A stretch of DNA of 64,000 nucleotides from Hymenobacter pini (GTDB taxonomy: Bacteria > Bacteroidota > Bacteroidia > Cytophagales > Hymenobacteraceae), in the NCBI RefSeq assembly GCF_020421205.1, contig NZ_JAIZZH010000001.1, positions 806,001 through 870,000 on the forward strand, given 5' to 3'. This document shows positions 54,093 to 60,634 of this stretch, piece after piece; position 1 is the first letter of the stretch, and each line of letters begins with the position of its first letter. Both the position numbers and the translations under genes were made by a program. The notes under the pieces are model-generated. The model had not been told where the DNA came from. It saw nothing but the letters and a program-made list of their open reading frames with translations, and did not search any database.

Positions 54093-54180
54093 GGGCGTGG
54101 GGCAGGAAGGTGAGCCGGCAAATATACTGGCTACGGCGGCGCTTGCGGAAAGCCGTCCGGCCCGTCCTGGCAGTACCTAC

Positions 54181-54224
54181 GCGCATTCGGCCCCACCTGC
54201 CGGAACAAGTGGGGCCGAATGCGC
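54181..54224. terminator. Perfect 16-bp stem hairpin after the Cry-like gene
   Basis: Arms 54181-54196 and 54209-54224 are exact inverted copies with a 12-nt loop. It lies between two - strand genes and probably ends transcription of the toxin-like gene. No T-run follows. Confidence 0.65.
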
Positions 54225-54248
54225 AGGAAGGCTGGTTGCCGGGGCTGC

Positions 54249-56183
54249 TTACCACTGCCCGGGGGCAAACTCCCGAGTGGTGAAATCCTGCTCCAATTCG
54301 GCTTCGGCTAAGATTTCATCGGTCAGCTCCTGGGGGTGGGGCGCGCGGGTGAGAAAGGGGCGAGCCGGCTCGGCCAGCTGGGGCTCGGCCGGCGAGAGGT
54401 TGCCCGTCCAGTCGTACTGCCAGCTGTACTCCCAATGAAAGCACAGGCCGCCACCGCCATTAGAGAAGCCCGTGAGGCGGGGGCTGAGCGCATCGTCCAG
54501 ACCGGCCCGGAACTCCAGTAGCACCTGCTCAAATATGGCGTCGTAGTACACGGAAGGTTCGCGCACGTCGGTAGGGTTGCCGGTGCTAAATACGTTGCCC
54601 AGGTTGGTTTCGAAGGTGAGTGACACCAGATGTACGTTGCGCTCCAGGCCATAGGCATTGATGATGTACTCATCGGGCTGGAGCTGGAAGTTCTTGACGG
54701 TACCGCCTTCCTGCCCCGTTACCCGCCTGCGGCCATCGGTATAGCGCACCGCCAAACCCGCGAAATGACCATCAATCAGGCTGATGCTCAGGTGAGAGAT
54801 GGTACCGGTTAGTTGCTCCGGCGTTTCATCGGTGCGGCGGCACGGAAACGGCCCTACTACCCGCCAGATGGTTTCCTGAGTGGGCCGGTCGGTTACGTCG
54901 GGGTCCAGGAAGCGCCAGAGCCGGGTGGGGGCCAGCACCGCGTCCATGTCGGCGTTGAATTGCTCGGCTACCTGCGCCAGCCGGGCTTGTTGCGCCTGCT
55001 GCACGTGCGAGTAATCGTAAATCAGGCCCCGGTTGCGGCCCCGGCGCACAATTTCACTGAAACGCTTGCGCCAGCCCGCGCCCTCATCCCAGGCGTAGTA
55101 GGGGTAGGTGGTGCCTATCTTTTCCAGCCGCCACTTCAGGGCCTTGGCTCGGGCCGCTTCTACGGTCTTGGTGTACTCCCGGATGCTGGTTTGGAGTTTG
55201 GTCTTGTACACACCTTTGGCTCGGGCCCGCTCCTCGGCCGGGGTGTTGGGGTGCATCAAGTCGTAGTCGCGCACAATCTGGGCGTAGGCCCCCAGCACTA
55301 GCGTGCCCCAGGCCGACAAGTGGGAGAGGATGCGGTGGCTCTCGAGGTACTCCTGGTTGGTGAAGTGCCAAGCTGCATCGGTGGTGCCCGTGGTAATGGC
55401 GACCAAATGTACGTAGCGGTTGGGGTGGGGCAGGTTGGGGTCGTTAGCCAGGCGCAGGTTGGCAATGAGGCCGGTTAGGTGGCCCTCCAGAATCCCCAAC
55501 TGCTGGTGTTGCAGCATTTCCCGCACGCGCACGTCCACGTAATTCTTCATCTGCTGCCAGAAACGCTGGTCGTTGTCACTGGGCCAGATAAAGCCGATGA
55601 GGCCCGCCAGACCGCCTCCCACCTTGGGAATTATTCCGGCCAGGCCCAGCACCAGCATCCGCCCGTAGTTGGTGTAGGTCTGGAAAGAAGTAGTGTTCAG
55701 GGGCAGGCCTTTTTTGGGCACGGCCACCAGCCGGAACAGCTGGTTTTCGGTGGTGGTGCGGCTGTGCTGCACCAGCCGGGCTCCGACCGCCGTGGTATTG
55801 CCGAACACATCCAAAAACTTGCCCGTGTGCTGGCTGATGATGCGGTAGTAGCCATTGCCGGCCGGTACCAGCCGGAACTGCTGGTGCGGCTTCCCAGCGT
55901 CCCAGATGGCCTGCGCAATGGGCGTCCCGTCGTCTCGGCCCTGGTCCTGGCGGGAGCCCAGCGGCTCCAGGTACAGGTCGCGGCCGCCGGGCTTGATCCA
56001 GAACAGGTAGTTGGGAGCGGGGTCAAAGCGAAAATGCTGCTGAGGCTGAGGTGTATCCGGGTTCCAGGTCTGCTGTTCGATTTCGGCCCAGACCTCACCG
56101 GAGTTGTGCCGGACGCCTAAGGGCATGTTGCTGTTCTTGGCTATCAGGAAATAGCTCGTATCGGGGGCGGGTTTGAATCCCAT
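54249..56183 (-). CDS. Candidate pore-forming toxin: ricin-B lectin, Cry-domain-I-like and jacalin-like domains
   Basis: A 644-aa protein without an obvious signal peptide. Residues 1-155 are a ricin-B-type beta-trefoil with repeats ending QHFRF, QQFRLV and NQLFRLV. Residues 170-430 are helical: a Gly-rich hydrophobic hairpin (LGLAGIIPKVGGGLAGLIGFIWP) is followed by amphipathic helices, and SHRILSHLSAWGTLVLGAYAQIVRDYDLM resembles Cry delta-endotoxin domain I. Residues 440-585 (ISHLSISLIDGHFAGLAVRYTDG, DEYIINAYGLE, VSLTFETNLG) look jacalin-like. The set suggests a lectin-targeted pore former. The Cry assignment rests on motif style only. It lies near eCIS genes. Confidence 0.6.
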   Translation of the reverse strand: MGFKPAPDTSYFLIAKNSNMPLGVRHNSGEVWAEIEQQTWNPDTPQPQQHFRFDPAPNYLFWIKPGGRDLYLEPLGSRQDQGRDDGTPIAQAIWDAGKPHQQFRLVPAGNGYYRIISQHTGKFLDVFGNTTAVGARLVQHSRTTTENQLFRLVAVPKKGLPLNTTSFQTYTNYGRMLVLGLAGIIPKVGGGLAGLIGFIWPSDNDQRFWQQMKNYVDVRVREMLQHQQLGILEGHLTGLIANLRLANDPNLPHPNRYVHLVAITTGTTDAAWHFTNQEYLESHRILSHLSAWGTLVLGAYAQIVRDYDLMHPNTPAEERARAKGVYKTKLQTSIREYTKTVEAARAKALKWRLEKIGTTYPYYAWDEGAGWRKRFSEIVRRGRNRGLIYDYSHVQQAQQARLAQVAEQFNADMDAVLAPTRLWRFLDPDVTDRPTQETIWRVVGPFPCRRTDETPEQLTGTISHLSISLIDGHFAGLAVRYTDGRRRVTGQEGGTVKNFQLQPDEYIINAYGLERNVHLVSLTFETNLGNVFSTGNPTDVREPSVYYDAIFEQVLLEFRAGLDDALSPRLTGFSNGGGGLCFHWEYSWQYDWTGNLSPAEPQLAEPARPFLTRAPHPQELTDEILAEAELEQDFTTREFAPGQW

Positions 56184-56256
56184 GCTGGAAAGAAGGTAGG
56201 TGAAAAATAAGGGAAGCCCAAACCTTCACCGCCCCCGGTACTTTGTCCAAAAAGGA

Positions 56257-56272
56257 AGCGTAGACAAAGTGT
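56257..56272 (-). promoter_or_regulatory. Shared 16-bp element (copy 2)
   Basis: Identical to 52062-52077 and 74 bp upstream of the Cry-like start. A similar ACTTTGTC string lies at 56240-56247 in the opposite orientation. Confidence 0.5.
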
Positions 56273-56448
56273 GTACATGTGGTTTAATTTGTTGTTTGTG
56301 TGGTGATTATATAGTGTATGCCCACGGCTCACCAGCGCGTCAAACTAGTAGGGTTGACCAACAATTCCGGCCCGGCCGAGCGACCAACCCGCCCCGCCGC
56401 GTATCTTAAGGCTCCGGATAACCGGGCCGCATCATTAGCGCAGCGTCA

Positions 56449-56706
56449 ATGGATAAGCTTATACCTATCGTACTACGGGAGTTATTGTGGCTGTTTGCGG
56501 CCCTGCTGATTGCGGCTATTCTGGCCACGGTGCTGCACGCCGCGCTGCAGGCCCAGGGCGTTCTGTACAAGCAACTGCTGGCGGAGGTGCCTTCCGGTGC
56601 GCCGTTTCAGCTGGGCTTGCTGTTTTTTGCGCTGTGCTTGGTGGGCGTGTACGTGAGCCGCCTAGCCGTGGCCGCCGTCGACTCGCTGCTGAAAAGTCAG
56701 CGCTAG
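56449..56706 (+). CDS. Small two-helix membrane protein
   Basis: An 85-aa protein with membrane helices about residues 12-33 and 52-73, and short charged ends. Family not recognised. It is convergent with the GH18-like gene, only 7 bp from its stop. Its location hints at a link with the accessory region, but nothing more can be said. Confidence 0.65.
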   Translation: MDKLIPIVLRELLWLFAALLIAAILATVLHAALQAQGVLYKQLLAEVPSGAPFQLGLLFFALCLVGVYVSRLAVAAVDSLLKSQR

Positions 56707-56713
56707 AAGAGAG

Positions 56714-59011
56714 CTAGGGCAGAATCTGCTGCCGCCAGTAGCGGCGGTAGAGCAGCAGATTCAGCAACAGCAGCCCCAGGCCCAACCCCGCGAACAGCCA
56801 GCCGGAAAACGTCAGCAGCCCCGCCCAGAAAGCATAGCCCACCACGCACAGGCTGCACAAACCAATGAGCAGCCCCACGCTCACCAATAGCGGTGGTATC
56901 TCCAGCAAATCGGCGGCGCGGCGGTAGGTGGCAATCAGCAGCCCCAGCAGCAGAAAGCCAATCAGCACCACCGCCCCAAATAGCAGCATGTGCCGGATGC
57001 CGGCCAGTCGCTCAGTGCGGGTCGGTGGGCTGGCGGTGGGCAACGCTACCGGTTCGGTAAAGTCGGCCCGCACCAGGTTCCAGGTCTGGTCCGGATTTTC
57101 TTCGTAGCCCAGGGCCCAGATACCCACGCCGGCTAGGTGTTGCTTGAGCAGCCAGGCGTACTTGGGGGCTAGGCTCACCGAATCCTCCCACCACGCCTGG
57201 GGGGCGGGCTGCCCGGCCTGCGCCGGGGCCAGGGTGCTGGCATTCTGGCTGAGGCTGGTCAGGTCCAGCTTACCATCGGAGATGGGCAGCAGGGGGGCCA
57301 GCTGACGGGTGGTCCAGTACTGCGGGGCTTGCAGGTCGCCCACCCGCTGACCGCCCAGGCTGTCCACCTGCCACACTTTGCCTAGGTGCGGAAACCCTAC
57401 CACCAACTGCCGGCGCGGCACGGTGCCCTGCTGCAGGTAGTAGGCCACCGAGGTAGTTACGCTGTGCGGCCCCCACGCCTCACCAGGCTTCAAGGGAGCC
57501 AGCGGCCCCGGCACTATCTGGTTGTAGGGAGTGTAATCAAAGGCCTTGATGATGAACAGGCTGACCAAGTGCTGCACGGCCCGCAGGTTGCGGTAGGTGC
57601 CGGTGCTGTCCACGGCCGGCACGTTCAGGGTAATCTGATAGGCCGAGTCCCGGGCCCAGAGGCGCACGGCCAAGCGGGCAATGAAATCCTGTAGTTCCCG
57701 GGAGTGGTCGGTGAGGGGGCGCATGGCCAACGGCACCACGTCTTGGTAGGAGGCCGCCCGGCGTCGCACATCCAATCGGGCTTGGCGCTTCCGGGCCTGC
57801 TGGGTCTGGTTGGCGGCCTGCTGCTCGGCGGTGAGGGCGCGCTGCTGGGCGGTGGCGGCCCGTTCCGGCTGCGTTGCTAGCTGCTTGTCCGCGTAGTTGC
57901 GGGTGAGGCGGGCATTCTCAAGCAACTGCTGGCGCAGGCTTATTTCCTGATCGGCTAGCTTCGCCTTCTGCACGGCCAGCGCCTGCCCTGCTTTTTTGTA
58001 GTCGGCCTGGGCCTGGGCCAGCTCCTTCTTCGCTTGCTTATCCAGGTCAAACCAGTTGACCACGGTACCCCAGATGAGCCCGTGTTTGGGCAGCGGCGCG
58101 GGCGCATTTTTCAGGTGCACGGCTATTTGTGCTTCCAGCGCGCGTTGCTGCTGGGTGGTGGTGCGCAAAGCGGCCGTGAGCAGGTCCTTGTCGTTGGCCA
58201 GCAGCAGCAGCGAATCGGGGGCCGGCGTCAGCTGCCCGAGCTGCTGCTCCAGGGCCTGGGCTTCGGCGGCCAGCGCCTGCTCCTGCTGCCGGAGCCCGGC
58301 ACTCTGGGCCGCCAACTGCCGCCCCAGCCGTTGCAGCGCGTAGGGCTGCTGGTCGGGCGGGGCAAAGTCCAGGTTGACGCCGTGGGCCCCGGTGGCAACA
58401 ACCTGGTTGACAATGGCCGTCAGCAGCCGGTTTTGCGCGGGTAGTCGTTCGGCGTTAAGCAAGGAGTTTCGGCCCTCGGCGGCGGGGTAAGAAATGGTTA
58501 GTAGCACCTTGCAGGCCGATTTCTGCTGCCGGACTCGGGCCACCAAACTATCTGGCCCGTAGGCGGTCGGCGGGGTAGGGGGCAGCAGCTGACCTAGGTC
58601 GTTGGCCTGGTAGCCGTAGTAGGCCAAGTGGGTCAGCAGCTGCAGGTTGTAGCCGGAGTAGGCGTTACCCATCCAAGCTGGGTGCCAGCCTACCACCGCC
58701 GCCCCCGGTCTGAGCCGCCGCCCGCCGGTGGAAGGCGCGGCCGCCGGGGGCAGTGGCGGGTAGCCGCCGCGCTCAAAATGAGCCCGGTCGGCGGCACTGT
58801 AGCGCTGGTAATTCTGCACGCTGGGCGGGGCCACGGGCAGCGCCGGGTCGGCCAGCAGCGTAGGGCGCGGACTGGCGGCGCGGGCTGGGCGCGGAGTTCG
58901 GGCTGTACGGCTCTGGCCGTGGCCCTGCGGGCTGCTGCCGAGCAGGATAAGCAATAGCAACCCGGCCAGATAGGGGCGGGTCCGCCCTTCGGAAATACGA
59001 GGAATAATCAC
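56714..59011 (-). CDS. Degenerate GH18-like protein with coiled-coil insertion and C-terminal membrane helices
   Basis: A 765-aa protein with signal peptide (residues 12-32). Residues 104-225 (VVGWHPAWMG, GVNLDFAPPD) and 455-635 (GIWALGYEENPDQTW) are the two halves of a GH18 TIM barrel. Between them lies an Ala/Gln-rich coiled coil (228-425). Three helices end the protein (673-695, 705-728, 730-755). The GH18 signature DxxDxDxE is reduced to HGVNLDFA, so the catalytic Glu is missing. It is probably a non-catalytic glycan-binding or scaffold protein anchored to the inner membrane. It stands between the toxin-like and AAA+ genes. Confidence 0.8.
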   Translation of the reverse strand: MIIPRISEGRTRPYLAGLLLLILLGSSPQGHGQSRTARTPRPARAASPRPTLLADPALPVAPPSVQNYQRYSAADRAHFERGGYPPLPPAAAPSTGGRRLRPGAAVVGWHPAWMGNAYSGYNLQLLTHLAYYGYQANDLGQLLPPTPPTAYGPDSLVARVRQQKSACKVLLTISYPAAEGRNSLLNAERLPAQNRLLTAIVNQVVATGAHGVNLDFAPPDQQPYALQRLGRQLAAQSAGLRQQEQALAAEAQALEQQLGQLTPAPDSLLLLANDKDLLTAALRTTTQQQRALEAQIAVHLKNAPAPLPKHGLIWGTVVNWFDLDKQAKKELAQAQADYKKAGQALAVQKAKLADQEISLRQQLLENARLTRNYADKQLATQPERAATAQQRALTAEQQAANQTQQARKRQARLDVRRRAASYQDVVPLAMRPLTDHSRELQDFIARLAVRLWARDSAYQITLNVPAVDSTGTYRNLRAVQHLVSLFIIKAFDYTPYNQIVPGPLAPLKPGEAWGPHSVTTSVAYYLQQGTVPRRQLVVGFPHLGKVWQVDSLGGQRVGDLQAPQYWTTRQLAPLLPISDGKLDLTSLSQNASTLAPAQAGQPAPQAWWEDSVSLAPKYAWLLKQHLAGVGIWALGYEENPDQTWNLVRADFTEPVALPTASPPTRTERLAGIRHMLLFGAVVLIGFLLLGLLIATYRRAADLLEIPPLLVSVGLLIGLCSLCVVGYAFWAGLLTFSGWLFAGLGLGLLLLNLLLYRRYWRQQILP

Positions 59012-59224
59012 GCGTGAACTATGAATAGGAAGTGCTAACTAGCCTGAATAATGCTGGGGGGCTGGTGGGGCTAAAGGCCGCTCAGAGGCAGCAAGATATC
59101 ATTATCTTGTCGCCGTTCGTGCCCGGTTTGCGCGCTTTTGTGCGGGGTGTTTGCCTTGGTCCCACCGCCTTTGGTTCCGGCCGCTCTGCTTCCTGAATTC
59201 TCGTCTATCATACTTGCTGATTTT

Positions 59225-60583
59225 ATGGCGTCATCTGAGTCTTTTGCGCGTACGGGTGCCACCCTTGCCAGGGAGCTGGAATGGCTGGTCGCCGTGCTGG
59301 ACGCCCGCATCAACCAGTATTTCCGGCTGGAAAGCAGCGTGGCCTCGGTAGATGATATTCCGGCCCCCGAGCTGGCGGATTCCGCCGAGCCGTACGCCGA
59401 GCTGGTGCGCCAGTATCAGCTGGGCCGGGCCGAGCGGCTGGTGCTAGCCTTGGCGCTGGCTCCCCACCTGCACCCCCAGGTCCTGGACCGGCTATTCGTT
59501 CGCAATAGCACCTACGAGCGGAATTTCACGGAATTTGGCGGCCTGAAAGCCAAGCAGCACGGCGGCTTCCTGCCCACCGGCGAAACGGCCCTGTTCCTGC
59601 TGGCTGCCGACGACCTGGCCCGCCGCCTGCACTACCAGGCCAGCCTCTGGACCGAGTCGGGGCTGGCGGTAGGGCAGTTGGTGCAGCTGGGCAACGCCGA
59701 GGTCGGGGAGCCGCCGCTGAGTGGGGCGTTGCTGGTGCCGCCCGAAGCCCTGGCGCTGATTACCACCGGCCAGCGCCCCCGCCCGCACTACAGCCCCGAT
59801 TTTCCGGCCCAGCGCATCTCCACGCCGCTGACCTGGGAGGACCTGGTGCTCGACCATCACGTGCTGGCGCAGCTGGATGAAATCCAGACCTGGCTGGAGC
59901 AGCAGGACGCTATTCTGGCCGATGCGCACCTGCGCCGCCACCTCAAGCCCGGCTACCGGGCCCTGTTTTACGGCCCGCCCGGTACCGGCAAAACCCTCAC
60001 CGCCTGCCTGCTGGGCCAGACGACCAGCCACGAAGTGTACCGCGTGGATTTGTCCATGATTGTCTCTAAGTATATCGGTGAAACGGAGAAGAACCTGGCC
60101 CGGGTGTTCGACACGGCCGAGCGGCGGCGCTGGATTCTGTTCTTTGATGAGGCCGATGCCCTGTTTGGCAAGCGCACCGCCACCAGCTCCAGCAACGACC
60201 GGCACGCCAACCAGGAAATTGCCTATCTGCTCCAGCGCATCGAGGATTTCGCCGGCGTCATCGTGCTGGCTTCCAACCTCAAGGGCAACCTGGATGAAGC
60301 CTTTGCCCGCCGCTTTCAGGCCATGATTCACTTCCCGCTGCCCGGCCCCGAAGAGCGGGAGCAGCTGTGGCGCCGCGCCTTTGCCGGCACCCTGAAAGTA
60401 GCCAAGGATGTGAGCTTCCCGGCCCTGGCCGAGCAGCATGCCATGGCCGGCGGGGCCATCATCAACGTGCTGCGCACCTGCGTGCTGGCCAGCCGGCAGG
60501 CCGGCCCGCCCCGCCCCATCACCGCCGCCGACATAGCCCGCGCGGTGCAGCGGGAACTGGCCAAGGACGGGAAAACGGGGTGA
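59225..60583 (+). CDS. AAA+ ATPase, eCIS-associated type
   Basis: A 452-aa protein; ATG 59225 was chosen because upstream residues are not AAA-like. Residues 10-200 form an accessory N-terminal helical domain. The AAA+ core has Walker A GPPGTGKT (250-257), Walker B ILFFDEADALFGKR (304-317), sensor 1 SN (350-351) and arginine-finger region ARRFQA (361-366). ATPases of this type are a standard eCIS component (Afp15-like), possibly for assembly or loading. It converges on the DUF4157 gene rather than lying in the same operon, which is unusual for the cluster. Confidence 0.85.
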   Translation: MASSESFARTGATLARELEWLVAVLDARINQYFRLESSVASVDDIPAPELADSAEPYAELVRQYQLGRAERLVLALALAPHLHPQVLDRLFVRNSTYERNFTEFGGLKAKQHGGFLPTGETALFLLAADDLARRLHYQASLWTESGLAVGQLVQLGNAEVGEPPLSGALLVPPEALALITTGQRPRPHYSPDFPAQRISTPLTWEDLVLDHHVLAQLDEIQTWLEQQDAILADAHLRRHLKPGYRALFYGPPGTGKTLTACLLGQTTSHEVYRVDLSMIVSKYIGETEKNLARVFDTAERRRWILFFDEADALFGKRTATSSSNDRHANQEIAYLLQRIEDFAGVIVLASNLKGNLDEAFARRFQAMIHFPLPGPEEREQLWRRAFAGTLKVAKDVSFPALAEQHAMAGGAIINVLRTCVLASRQAGPPRPITAADIARAVQRELAKDGKTG

Positions 60584-60634
60584 TGGTGGCTTGCTGAACA
60601 ATTGTAAGAATCTTACGTGCTTGCTAGAATGGTG

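Noticed and set aside
56714-59011. Annotation of the GH18-like protein as an active chitinase
   Set aside because: The catalytic Glu and two of three signature Asp are absent (HGVNLDFA).
59125-59137. GTTTGCGCGC string resembling a LacI-type box upstream of the AAA+ gene
   Set aside because: Only the left half-site is present and it is outside the pectin locus; chance match likely.
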